Of a stretch of 64,000 bases of DNA, positions 16,148 to 24,426 are shown piece by piece (the stretch's first letter is position 1; every line of letters starts with the position of its first letter). The DNA is from Phycisphaeraceae bacterium (GTDB taxonomy: Bacteria; Planctomycetota; Phycisphaerae; Phycisphaerales; UBA1924), in contig JACKHF010000001.1 of assembly GCA_020639155.1 (NCBI GenBank), positions 2,418,001 to 2,482,000 on the forward strand, in the 5' to 3' direction. The notes under the pieces were generated by a model. The model ran no database searches, was not told the DNA's origin, and worked only from the letters and a program-made list of their open reading frames with translations. The position numbers and the translations under genes were made by a program.

Positions 16148-19108
16148 TTAGAGAATCAAGTTCGACAGACTCCAACGATGTGCGAGTGATGGTGAATCGG
16201 CGTTGCGGACCTGAATCCGTGGAACATCGCCACCGTTTGCTTTGCGGCACTTCTCAAGCAGTTTCTCGAATCTGGGATCGGCCCGCAACGACCACAGATC
16301 GGCATCTGTTGAAAATGTTTTGTAGTCCATCATGCCTGAGTCGATTGCTTGCTCAAGGTATGGGAAGGCCTCATCCACCCGACCTGCGAGCGCGTGGGCA
16401 CAGGCGATGTTGTACACAGCAATGTTGGGCGCAAACCCAAGTTCTGACTGCTTCTGGAATGATGTGATCGCGTCTTCCAGTTTCCTGTGGCGAAGTTGCG
16501 ACCACCCGAGCATCAGCCATGCACGTCCATCACGTGCGTTAATATCGAGGCGTTCGCGTGCGTTCGATTCCAGATCGTCCCAGTCCACCGAACCGAACAG
16601 TTTGAGCGCTTCGAGATCGGTGATTTTCTGCGCGATAAGGTGGAAGCGAGCATCTGATCTGAGATACGTGAGATCATCATCTGACAACATGTGTTCGACG
16701 TCGGTGAATCCGAGATCAACGGACGCGTCAAGGTACGAAAGTGCGCGTTCCATGTCCTTCTTTGCGGCGTAGGCACATGCAAGGTTGTATGTCGCGTTAT
16801 GTTGCGCATATCCAAGTTCGATCTGATTGAGCAGGAACGTGATGGCGGTGTCCGGCTTATCCTTGCTCAGGTAGATTGTTCCAAGCATGTTGTTTGCCCA
16901 GCCATGCGGCCAGGTGGTATGTGGCTGGGCGCTCAGAATTTGATTCAGGACTACAACAGCATCGTCGTACTCCATTGCAATGACGGCCTCCTTGGCATGC
17001 TCACGAAGATTGGCAAGTATGCGCAAGGGCTCGACAAGCTGCTGGAACGAGGCGTTGTCATTCAGTTCGGCAAAGTCTGGATTTGTGACGATCTGCCTGT
17101 AGTTCGTAAACCCTGCATCAATGGCCTGATGCAGGTGGTCTACAGCGGATTCAAGGTCGCCAGCGATAGCAAATGCGTGAGCCATTCCATAGAGGGCTTC
17201 GTCTTTCTTGTATTCGAGACTGAGTTGGCGCTGGAAGTTTTCGAGCGCGCCTTCCGTGTTTCTGAACTCCAACTGGAATGTTGCCCATGCGTTCCAGAGT
17301 TCGCCATGGTTGGGGGCTGTTTCAGTGAGTGACTTGTACAGCCCGCCAACTGCAGGGAAGTTGCCTTCTCGCTTGAACCGTTCGATCTCGTCAAGTCCGT
17401 CGTGGAGCGAGGACACGCTGCTCATGACCATCTGGAACGACGGAGAATATCTGATGCTTGCAAGTGATGGTTCGGTGCGGAATCTGTCCACATCGCGGAA
17501 TCCACACATGATCGCAGATTGCAATCGTTTTACAGCTGCGTCGGCGTGACCGACACTGCTCTCGCAGCATGCAATTCCGAAGTGCGCAAGCTCCTGAGCA
17601 TAGCCAGCTGTCAGATGGGCTTCGTACCACTCGCGTGCGAGATCTGGCTGGCCGGAGTACAGCAGCGCATTGCCGAGACGATTCTGGGCTTTTCCAACCA
17701 CTTCCTTTGACACTGACTCATCGGCGCTCACCATGTCGAGGTACGACTGGTAGAGTTCGGCGGCACGATTCCACTTGCCGACCTGGTAGTAGCTGTCGGC
17801 GCGCTTGAGTTCACGCACACGCTGCACAACCTGTGCGATTTCAGCATCGTATGTTGCAATTGGTGTCGGATTTGGTGAGAAGAACAGTGAAGCAGAGGGC
17901 ATGCCAGCAAGGCTGGGGAGCAGCGGGGCAAAAACAACTGCGGCTGTCAACGCTGCAACTGGGCCGATGCTGCGAATGGTTCTCTCAACCATAATCTGGC
18001 GGAGCCTTCGCTCAAGCATCCGTCGGTTGCAATCGGATAGTCCCAGCGCAATTGCTGGAACACATGCGGAAGAACGCTCAACAGAACTGAGCAGTGATCT
18101 TGCGTAGTTGCCACGTTCGGCAGGTGCAACCCAGACTGCCCATGCATCGCACGAGAGCTCAGCGTGCTTGCGCATTTGTGATCGAGCGTACCACATCAAC
18201 GGATGCCACCAGCAGAGCGACAATGCAATGATCTCAAACCATGCGACCCAGTGGTCGCGACGCTTGAGATGAGCAAGTTCGTGCGCGAGCGCAGCACGAT
18301 GATCCCTGACGGCATGTGTGTCCGTTAGCATGCTTGGCCAGTAGATAGTGGCGCGGCCAAACGCGACCACCATTGGTGACACGATAGTGTCACAGACTTT
18401 CAGGCGTGGTTCCGGCATGCCCATCGAGCGGGCAATATCGTTTGCAAGTGCGCGCAGGTGTGGAGGTACAGAGGTTGTTGATACACTAGTTCGGGTATGT
18501 TTGCACCATGCTCTTGCAGAATGGAGTTGGCGTGTGATGATAACGAGAGCGCCAAGAATCCAGGCAGTTACCAGCAGGAAGGTAACCGGGATTGATCTCA
18601 GTGTTGTTTGAATACGCGAGAAGAAGCTTGGTGTTGCCGGTTGTGCAGCAGAATGCACAACATTGTCTGTGTCTATATCGACGACTATGGATTCATTCTG
18701 TTCACCCTCAAGGAAGATATAGGGAGTGTCTTCACTGGACGCAGCGACAGGAGTGCCGTCATAGAGCAACTCAACTTGAACCCTTTGATCAGGAAGTCGG
18801 AGTACTGTGCCTGGTGTTTGATGTTGTTTCGGTGTAAAAAACGCAAACTCTGCGGGTTCGTTTACAAGAAACGCGAGCAACTGGTCGCTGCCAGCGGAGA
18901 CAGCGTCGTAGGTTTGGTTCGCAATGGCGCGGATCGGTTTTGGAGGCCAGCCATCAACTGTGATAGGCGGAAGCACGAGACGGACCATCACCAGCAACCA
19001 AAGTACGTGGAGTACTGCGGGACGCGAGCGGACCAGCCTGCCAGCAGCAATACACACACCAACAAGTACGAGTGCAAGCAGTGTGTTTTCAACAATCCAG
19101 CCCAGCAT
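16148..19108 (-). CDS. M56-family (BlaR1-like) membrane metallopeptidase with TPR domain
   Basis: 986 residues. N-terminal membrane helices (TLLALVLVGVCIAAG, VLHVLWLLVMVRLVLPP, VTFLLVTAWILGALVII) frame a zinc-peptidase domain with AALAHELAHLKRRDHWVAW, the HExxH site, and HAELSCDAWAV for the third ligand. This is the BlaR1/MecR1 M56 fold. Instead of a penicillin-binding sensor, the second half carries about eight TPR-like units (AELYQSYLDMVSADESV, ALYGMAHAFAIAGDLESAVDHLHQAIDAGF). The BlaI-type repressor gene lies directly upstream, so the pair probably forms a signal-cleavage-derepression switch with an unknown, non-beta-lactam signal. Confidence 0.87.
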   Translation of the reverse strand: MLGWIVENTLLALVLVGVCIAAGRLVRSRPAVLHVLWLLVMVRLVLPPITVDGWPPKPIRAIANQTYDAVSAGSDQLLAFLVNEPAEFAFFTPKQHQTPGTVLRLPDQRVQVELLYDGTPVAASSEDTPYIFLEGEQNESIVVDIDTDNVVHSAAQPATPSFFSRIQTTLRSIPVTFLLVTAWILGALVIITRQLHSARAWCKHTRTSVSTTSVPPHLRALANDIARSMGMPEPRLKVCDTIVSPMVVAFGRATIYWPSMLTDTHAVRDHRAALAHELAHLKRRDHWVAWFEIIALSLCWWHPLMWYARSQMRKHAELSCDAWAVWVAPAERGNYARSLLSSVERSSACVPAIALGLSDCNRRMLERRLRQIMVERTIRSIGPVAALTAAVVFAPLLPSLAGMPSASLFFSPNPTPIATYDAEIAQVVQRVRELKRADSYYQVGKWNRAAELYQSYLDMVSADESVSKEVVGKAQNRLGNALLYSGQPDLAREWYEAHLTAGYAQELAHFGIACCESSVGHADAAVKRLQSAIMCGFRDVDRFRTEPSLASIRYSPSFQMVMSSVSSLHDGLDEIERFKREGNFPAVGGLYKSLTETAPNHGELWNAWATFQLEFRNTEGALENFQRQLSLEYKKDEALYGMAHAFAIAGDLESAVDHLHQAIDAGFTNYRQIVTNPDFAELNDNASFQQLVEPLRILANLREHAKEAVIAMEYDDAVVVLNQILSAQPHTTWPHGWANNMLGTIYLSKDKPDTAITFLLNQIELGYAQHNATYNLACAYAAKKDMERALSYLDASVDLGFTDVEHMLSDDDLTYLRSDARFHLIAQKITDLEALKLFGSVDWDDLESNARERLDINARDGRAWLMLGWSQLRHRKLEDAITSFQKQSELGFAPNIAVYNIACAHALAGRVDEAFPYLEQAIDSGMMDYKTFSTDADLWSLRADPRFEKLLEKCRKANGGDVPRIQVRNADSPSLAHRWSLSNLIL

Positions 19109-19187
19109 TGCGCAAACCCTCTGATTCTTCCGTGTTGACGCCTTCCCAGTTTGTCCTCTGCTGTGTCTTCATCGCTGACAAGCAAGC

Positions 19188-19613
19188 TCAGTCGGTGCGT
19201 GCCTGTTTTTCGAGTGACGCGAGCAATGCTTTGAGATGGCTGATCTCATCCGCGGTTGCCTTATGCCCGTCGTAGAGACTCATGATCAGTGCTGTTCGAG
19301 AGCCGTCACACACACGGGTTGCCAGATCGCTCAGACGCTCATGTACGAGTTCGTCGCGGCTGATCTGGGGTGTGAAGACATGGGCATATGTGTTCTGGTT
19401 TGCTTTGACATATCCCTTCTCCACCAGCCTTCTCAGCAGTGTCTGGACAGTTGTGTATGCCCAATCTCTGCCGATGCCGTGCAGATCGGAAACCAGTTCT
19501 CGGACTGTGCCTTCTTCTCGATCCCAGAGCGCTTTCAGCACATCAAGTTCGGCATCACTCACATTCTTCGCATTTGTATTCAACTCAAAGACCCCCGGAA
19601 GCCCTCGCGCCAA
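19188..19613 (-). CDS. BlaI/MecI-type transcriptional repressor
   Basis: Up to 141 residues. NVSDAELDVLKALWDREEGTVRELVSDL followed by WAYTTVQTLLRRLVEKGYV is the winged-helix DNA-binding domain of the Penicillinase_R family; the C-terminal helix SDEISHLKALLASLEKQ-like segment is the dimerisation part. TTG 19613 and TTG 19583 are both possible starts; the second fits the family length better. BlaI-type repressors bind dyads at their own promoter and are cleaved when the M56 partner senses its signal. That partner is the next gene, 79 bases downstream. Confidence 0.88.
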   Translation of the reverse strand: MARGLPGVFELNTNAKNVSDAELDVLKALWDREEGTVRELVSDLHGIGRDWAYTTVQTLLRRLVEKGYVKANQNTYAHVFTPQISRDELVHERLSDLATRVCDGSRTALIMSLYDGHKATADEISHLKALLASLEKQARTD

Positions 19614-19652
19614 GCCGGATCCAGGGTGACTCAGCTGCTGGGCAAACTCTAT

Positions 19653-19681
19653 CTACTACCAGATGTCGGACCTTTTGTCAA
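19653..19681 (-). promoter_or_regulatory. Promoter of the BlaI-M56 operon
   Basis: Minus-strand TTGACA (19676-19681) with a 17-base spacer and TAGTAG (19653-19658). The -35 is a perfect consensus; the -10 is imperfect. It lies 40-70 bases before the blaI-like start. No perfect TACA-type BlaI dyad was seen, although TAGTAG resembles half of one. Confidence 0.5.
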
Positions 19682-19856
19682 GACCATAGTTGGATGTTGA
19701 CAACATCCGCGCGTGTACAAACGGAACACCAACTCGTCTTATGGGACGTTGTTATGCGTTGGTGTGTTCACTTTGCACACGCAGAGTGCGCTCCAGCACG
19801 CAATGTGATGCATGAGCAGCTTGAGAGTTCTCGCTTAATCGTAATGTAGTTTCAAC

Positions 19857-20432
19857 TTAGTCTGGCTCGTTGCCGGGCTTCCACTTGATGTTGCAGCCAA
19901 TACTGGGAATTTGTGCTGCTGCTGCTGCTTTGCCAGCGAGAACGGCATTGATGGCTGCTCGAAGATCCTCGCCTGTGACAGGAATGCCGTTGTTCGGGCG
20001 TGAGCCATCGAGTTGGCCTCGATATGCCAGCGAATGATTTGCATCGTAGAGAAAGAAGTCTGGTGTGCAGGCGGCTCCAAACGCGTGGGCGATCTGCTGA
20101 GACTCATCAAACGCATAAGGGAACGTGTAGCCCGCGCTCGCAGCTTCCTGTGCCATTTTGTCCGGTGCATCGTCAGGATGTGTCGTGATATCGTTCGAGT
20201 TGATTGCGATGATCTGCAGTGCAGACGCGGCATACTCGTTCCCGAGTTTGGCCAGTTCGTGACAGATGTGCTTAACGAACGGGCAGTGATTGCAGATGAA
20301 CATGACCAGCACAGGATTCTCAGCGAGGTCGGCTGAGGCAACTCGCTCGTATGGTCCTGCATTCGTAACAGGAAGATCGAACGAGGGCATGGCTGTGCCA
20401 AGTGCGATCATTGTCGATGGTGTGGCGGGCAT
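19857..20432 (-). CDS. Thioredoxin-family (AhpC/TSA-like) redoxin
   Basis: About 191 residues from ATG 20432, six bases after AGGAG. LVMFICNHCPFVKHI holds the CxxC pair of the peroxiredoxin/thioredoxin-like family, near residues 45-55. ACTPDFFLYDANHSLAYRGQLD follows, with the cis-Pro and a second strand characteristic of the group (CNHCPFV redoxins). Cytosolic; no signal peptide. Electron donor and substrate unknown. The gene stands alone and is divergent from the MATE transporter across a 174-base gap. Whether it works with trxB at 13 kb cannot be told. Confidence 0.85.
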   Translation of the reverse strand: MPATPSTMIALGTAMPSFDLPVTNAGPYERVASADLAENPVLVMFICNHCPFVKHICHELAKLGNEYAASALQIIAINSNDITTHPDDAPDKMAQEAASAGYTFPYAFDESQQIAHAFGAACTPDFFLYDANHSLAYRGQLDGSRPNNGIPVTGEDLRAAINAVLAGKAAAAAQIPSIGCNIKWKPGNEPD

Positions 20433-20606
20433 GGAATGCTCCTGTGTGTGGACGTGTTTGTGACGAACCACCGTTGGTGTGCATCTATTCTTGCACAGAA
20501 ATCGTGTTTGGACACGGTGGGTGTTTGACAGCCTTGGGGGCTGGGGCTTGGATTGCTCGTCTGCGATACTGGTGACGGTTGACCAAAAAGCCAAGGACGG
20601 TGACCT

Positions 20607-22322
20607 GTGCCGGATCGTGAAGAGAGTGCGAGTGTGGCGGAACTGGATGACGAGAACAGTGTCATCGAGGAATCCAACGATCAACTCCTGGCTGATGTAC
20701 CGGAGCTTGCTTCACCGGACCCCGCGTTCAATATTGCGGTTGGCTTTGCACCGAGGATCAGACGGATTTTCACTGCGCCTTCTGATCACTCAGGTGCAAA
20801 GGGATTAACCGCTGACGGGCGCTTGAAGTCGGGCAAGCTTGCAGGTCTGTCTATGTGGTCGGCTATCTGGGTGTTGTGCTGGCCTTACGTCATAGAGTCG
20901 TTTTTGAACTCTATGGTCGGCATTACTGACACGGTGCTCGCAGCAGGAGTTGTCAGCGCAACAAACCCCGATGCTGGACGTCATGCGTCGGATGCCATTG
21001 GTGCGGCGTCATACATCATGTGGCTGATGGGATTGGTGAACATGTCGGTCGCAATGGGGGCGACGGCGCTTGTCAGTCGATCCATTGGCAAGGGCAGACA
21101 GGCTGTTGCAGATCGCACTGTGGCACAAACACTGCTGATGGTTGTGGCATGCACCAGCGTTGTATGTGTTGCATTTGCTGTCGGCGCACCATGGTGCGCA
21201 CGATTCTTCGACTTTGAACCTCCCGCGCGGGCCATGTTTGTCACGTATTTGCGCATTATCTGCCTTGCGATGCCACTGCTTGGTTTGTTGTTTGGAGGGA
21301 TGGCGTGTGTGCGAGGTGCTGGTGATTCAAAGCGCCCGCTGATCATCATGGCTGTTGTGAATCTCATTAATGTTGTGTTGTCATGGATTCTTTCCGGTGT
21401 TGATCTCAAGCATGCGGTGCGCGAGGGCGACCAGATTGTCTCTAAGGTGCTCATAGAGAACCCATTTCCGTTTGATATGGGAGTAGCGGGGGTCGCGTGG
21501 GGAACTTTCGGGGCATCTGTCATTGGTGCGGGGCTGATGGTTGGGCTTTTGCTGGTTGGCAAATCCGGTGTGACACTTCGTGTTCGAAGGCTTCGACCGC
21601 ATCGTGTCATGCTTGTTCGTCTTTTCAGGCTTGGCTGGCCCGGGTTTATTGAGGCAATGGGCATGTGGATCGGCAACTTCATCGTTGTGATGATGGTTTC
21701 TGATCTTGCTCACGGTGCGAATGGTGTGGCTGGTGCGGTCGGTGCGCATATGGTGGCAATCCGGATCGAGGCGCTCAGCTTCATGCCGGGATTTGCGATG
21801 GGGATTGCTGCGTCTGCACTTGTTGGGCAGTATCTTGGCGCGGGTAGTGCCGCAATGGCGCAGCTGGCAGCAGTGCGGTGCGCGGCCCTTGCTGTGGGTG
21901 TGATGGGCTTTCTTGGTGTTGTGTTCTTTTGCGCACCCGTCGCTATTGTGTCTGTGTTTACCCAGGTGCCAGAACACATCAAGGTGGTGCCGCCCCTGGT
22001 CGTTGTCTTTGCGCTCGGACAGATTCCCTTTGCGCTCTCACTTGTGATGCGTCAGGTGCTTCGTGGAGCGGGCGATGTGCGTGCGGCGATGCTTATCACA
22101 TGGATCATGACGTACGCAGCACGCGTGCCGCTGGTATATCTGCTTTCCGGCGTTGACTTCAAGCTCGACAGATTTGGATTTGACTATGTGATAGAAAACC
22201 CATTTCGCGATACACCCAGTTTGATGATGGTTTGGGTGGCGCTCATGTCTGAACTTGCATTGCGCAGCGTGTTTTTCACGACTCGATTTATGAGTGGTAA
22301 ATGGAAGACTGCGCGCGTCTGA
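20607..22322 (+). CDS. MATE-family efflux transporter
   Basis: 571 residues with about twelve hydrophobic segments. WPYVIESFLNSMVGITDTVLAAGV is the MATE opening, with Asp in the first helix region; FGGMACVRGAGDSKRPLIIM and FALSLVMRQVLRGAGDVRAAM are the paired repeats with the conserved RGAGD in each half. GTG 20607 follows AAGGA at 20593-20597. An N-terminal extension of about 75 residues is charged and probably cytosolic. MATE pumps export drugs and metabolites with Na+ or H+; the substrate is not predictable. Confidence 0.88.
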   Translation: MPDREESASVAELDDENSVIEESNDQLLADVPELASPDPAFNIAVGFAPRIRRIFTAPSDHSGAKGLTADGRLKSGKLAGLSMWSAIWVLCWPYVIESFLNSMVGITDTVLAAGVVSATNPDAGRHASDAIGAASYIMWLMGLVNMSVAMGATALVSRSIGKGRQAVADRTVAQTLLMVVACTSVVCVAFAVGAPWCARFFDFEPPARAMFVTYLRIICLAMPLLGLLFGGMACVRGAGDSKRPLIIMAVVNLINVVLSWILSGVDLKHAVREGDQIVSKVLIENPFPFDMGVAGVAWGTFGASVIGAGLMVGLLLVGKSGVTLRVRRLRPHRVMLVRLFRLGWPGFIEAMGMWIGNFIVVMMVSDLAHGANGVAGAVGAHMVAIRIEALSFMPGFAMGIAASALVGQYLGAGSAAMAQLAAVRCAALAVGVMGFLGVVFFCAPVAIVSVFTQVPEHIKVVPPLVVVFALGQIPFALSLVMRQVLRGAGDVRAAMLITWIMTYAARVPLVYLLSGVDFKLDRFGFDYVIENPFRDTPSLMMVWVALMSELALRSVFFTTRFMSGKWKTARV

Positions 22323-22350
22323 CGTGGGCTGACATCTCAATCACCGAAGT

Positions 22351-24273
22351 TCAGCTCTGGTCGTCAGACTCGTCCTGATTTCGACGTGAGATACCCGGCT
22401 TTGGCTGCCAGTTCAGACGTTGCGCGAGTGCGTCATATGCAAACCCTGACTTGGATGGCGCGTCTGGATCGGTGCCGTCAAATCCGAGCCCTTCGATTCT
22501 GAGCTTTGTCATGGTGTTCCATGATGCGAGACGCAACCGCTCGTTTGTAAGTGGTGTGATCGACTGGATTCGGGCAGCACCAACGCCAAGTTGTTTGGGG
22601 ATAGCTACGGCGAGTGTGCGTTCTTCAACTGGCACTTCCTCGATCAGTTTCAGCGGGTCAACTGTTGCAGCGAGATCAATGACAGCTTCGGCAAAGACTT
22701 CATCGCGAAGACGGCTCTCCGTGCCGGTGACGCTTGTGCGCGTTACAACAGCATCGTTCACGATAACGACCGGGAAGTCTGCTGACGGATATGACTCAGT
22801 CAGGGATGTCAGGCCACCGGACAGTGCCTGCTGCTTGATATCATCAATGCTTGACTTGAGGATTTCGTAGCCGGAGACCGAGCGAAGATCGTTCTCAACC
22901 TTTGTTCGCACTTCTTCCAGTGTTGTTGCTGGTGACTCCTCTACTGCATCAAGAATAGTGACAATGAGCATGTCGCCGTTGCCGCGACGCCCCTCAAAGT
23001 CAATGAGCGGAATGCCCGCCTGCACACCGATATCTGTTGGAGGATCGAACTCTTTCGCGTTGAAAAGCACCGACGCGAGAGGAATCTCCCTGCCTGAGTA
23101 CATCGTTGTGACGCTCTGCAGTGTCGTGTCCTGCGCAATGTCGTTCAGCGTCATGAGCGTTGGTGTCGTCGTCACGACGGGCTCAGGAATATAGATGTTC
23201 AGTTCATCCTTTACCTGCTGTACGATGGCGCCAGTCATGGCGCTGAGACTTGGCATGTGTTCTGCCCAGTCGTCCGGGAGAATCCGGTAGCCGTCGGCGC
23301 TCTTCTTGAGCGCGTCAATCGAGTTATACGATTCTGCACGCACAGCGCGACGGATTGTCGCGACAACATCGTCGTATACCTTGTCTTTCAGCTTGATTTC
23401 AATTTCTGTACGGTGGGTTTCGAAGTCACCGGTATACATGGAGCGGTTTTTGTCGTATTCCTTTCGTACCTCGATGCGATCGGGAACGATGCCGTCACGG
23501 ATTGCTTGTGCATTGACTTCAAGAATCTCCAGCTTGATCCGGTTTGGGAGCAGGTACCCGATTCCGAACTCGCCTTCCGTGGGTTTGGTGTTTCGGAACT
23601 TCTCAAAGTGCGCCTGGAGTTCCTCTTCGGTCGGTTTCCACGTTGTGGGATCGATTGCGGCAGCGCCTGGTATGTACACGGCGGTGACGGTTGCGCGGTC
23701 CTGTGATTCCTTTGCATCGAGTGTCACAGCTGGAGCTGAAACACGGACCGTGCTTGCGTATGAGCCGAACATGCGAATGACGCCGTTGATGTCTGCGATG
23801 GACTCGAGCACGTCCTTCTCGGTGCGCATGTTGAGCGTGCTGGCGAACTGTCGGATGAGGTTTGTCCTGTCGATGTCGGTGGTTGGTCTGTTCATCGCAA
23901 CAAGCATGCTGTCGATGAAGTTTCGGCCGTCCCCCGTCTCACCCACAAAGCCACCCTTTTCAGCGGCCTGGGTCAGCAGCATCCAGTGCTCGGCATCTGA
24001 GGGATCCAGATCCCACATCGTTGCGAGCATGTTCATTTCCCGGGTCATGAATCCAGACCCGATGAGATTTTTGACCAGTTGCAACTCTGCATGGGCTCGG
24101 TCGAGCACGTTTCGGTGAATGGCTTTGCCATCAAGCGTGCCGATCGCTGGTCCCTTGCTTCCGCGACCGCCTCCAGCCCGTGCTAGTCCCTGTGGGAGCA
24201 GGTAGATAAGCATCAGACCGATGCCGAAGACCACGAGGAGGAATGTCTTGTACTTTCTGATCAGTTTGAGCAT
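22351..24273 (-). CDS. PpiD/SurA-like periplasmic chaperone-like membrane protein
   Basis: About 640 residues from ATG 24273. An N-terminal anchor LIRKYKTFLLVVFGIGLMLIYLLPQG is followed by IGTLDGKAIHRNVLDRAHAEL, which looks like the SurA_N-type strand-helix opening (dG..I.......a) of PpiD. The rest is helical and charged, with WKPTEEELQAHFEKFRNTKPTEGEFGIGYLLPNRIKLEIL as an AHFEKYR-like segment typical of parvulin-family chaperones. No clear parvulin catalytic block was identified, so it may be a chaperone without isomerase activity. A TAGACT sits about 60 bases upstream of the start on this strand. Confidence 0.6.
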   Translation of the reverse strand: MLKLIRKYKTFLLVVFGIGLMLIYLLPQGLARAGGGRGSKGPAIGTLDGKAIHRNVLDRAHAELQLVKNLIGSGFMTREMNMLATMWDLDPSDAEHWMLLTQAAEKGGFVGETGDGRNFIDSMLVAMNRPTTDIDRTNLIRQFASTLNMRTEKDVLESIADINGVIRMFGSYASTVRVSAPAVTLDAKESQDRATVTAVYIPGAAAIDPTTWKPTEEELQAHFEKFRNTKPTEGEFGIGYLLPNRIKLEILEVNAQAIRDGIVPDRIEVRKEYDKNRSMYTGDFETHRTEIEIKLKDKVYDDVVATIRRAVRAESYNSIDALKKSADGYRILPDDWAEHMPSLSAMTGAIVQQVKDELNIYIPEPVVTTTPTLMTLNDIAQDTTLQSVTTMYSGREIPLASVLFNAKEFDPPTDIGVQAGIPLIDFEGRRGNGDMLIVTILDAVEESPATTLEEVRTKVENDLRSVSGYEILKSSIDDIKQQALSGGLTSLTESYPSADFPVVIVNDAVVTRTSVTGTESRLRDEVFAEAVIDLAATVDPLKLIEEVPVEERTLAVAIPKQLGVGAARIQSITPLTNERLRLASWNTMTKLRIEGLGFDGTDPDAPSKSGFAYDALAQRLNWQPKPGISRRNQDESDDQS

Positions 24274-24414
24274 TGACCGTGTGTCCGGGGGTTGGTGGAT
24301 GTGCGGGTTCGGTTCCGCATTGATGAGCAGGAAGTCTAGACACGAATCGTAGGTTTGTATAAAAACGGGCGAATCCTGCTTCGTGTTTGTACGGGATAGG
24401 GTTGGCAGTTGTTC

Positions 24415-24420
24415 TACGAT
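24415..24420 (+). promoter_or_regulatory. Candidate leaderless -10 box of ligA
   Basis: TACGAT, then GCAGCA, then ATG 24427; no ribosome site. No good -35 at the usual distance. Confidence 0.4.
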
Positions 24421-24426
24421 GCAGCA

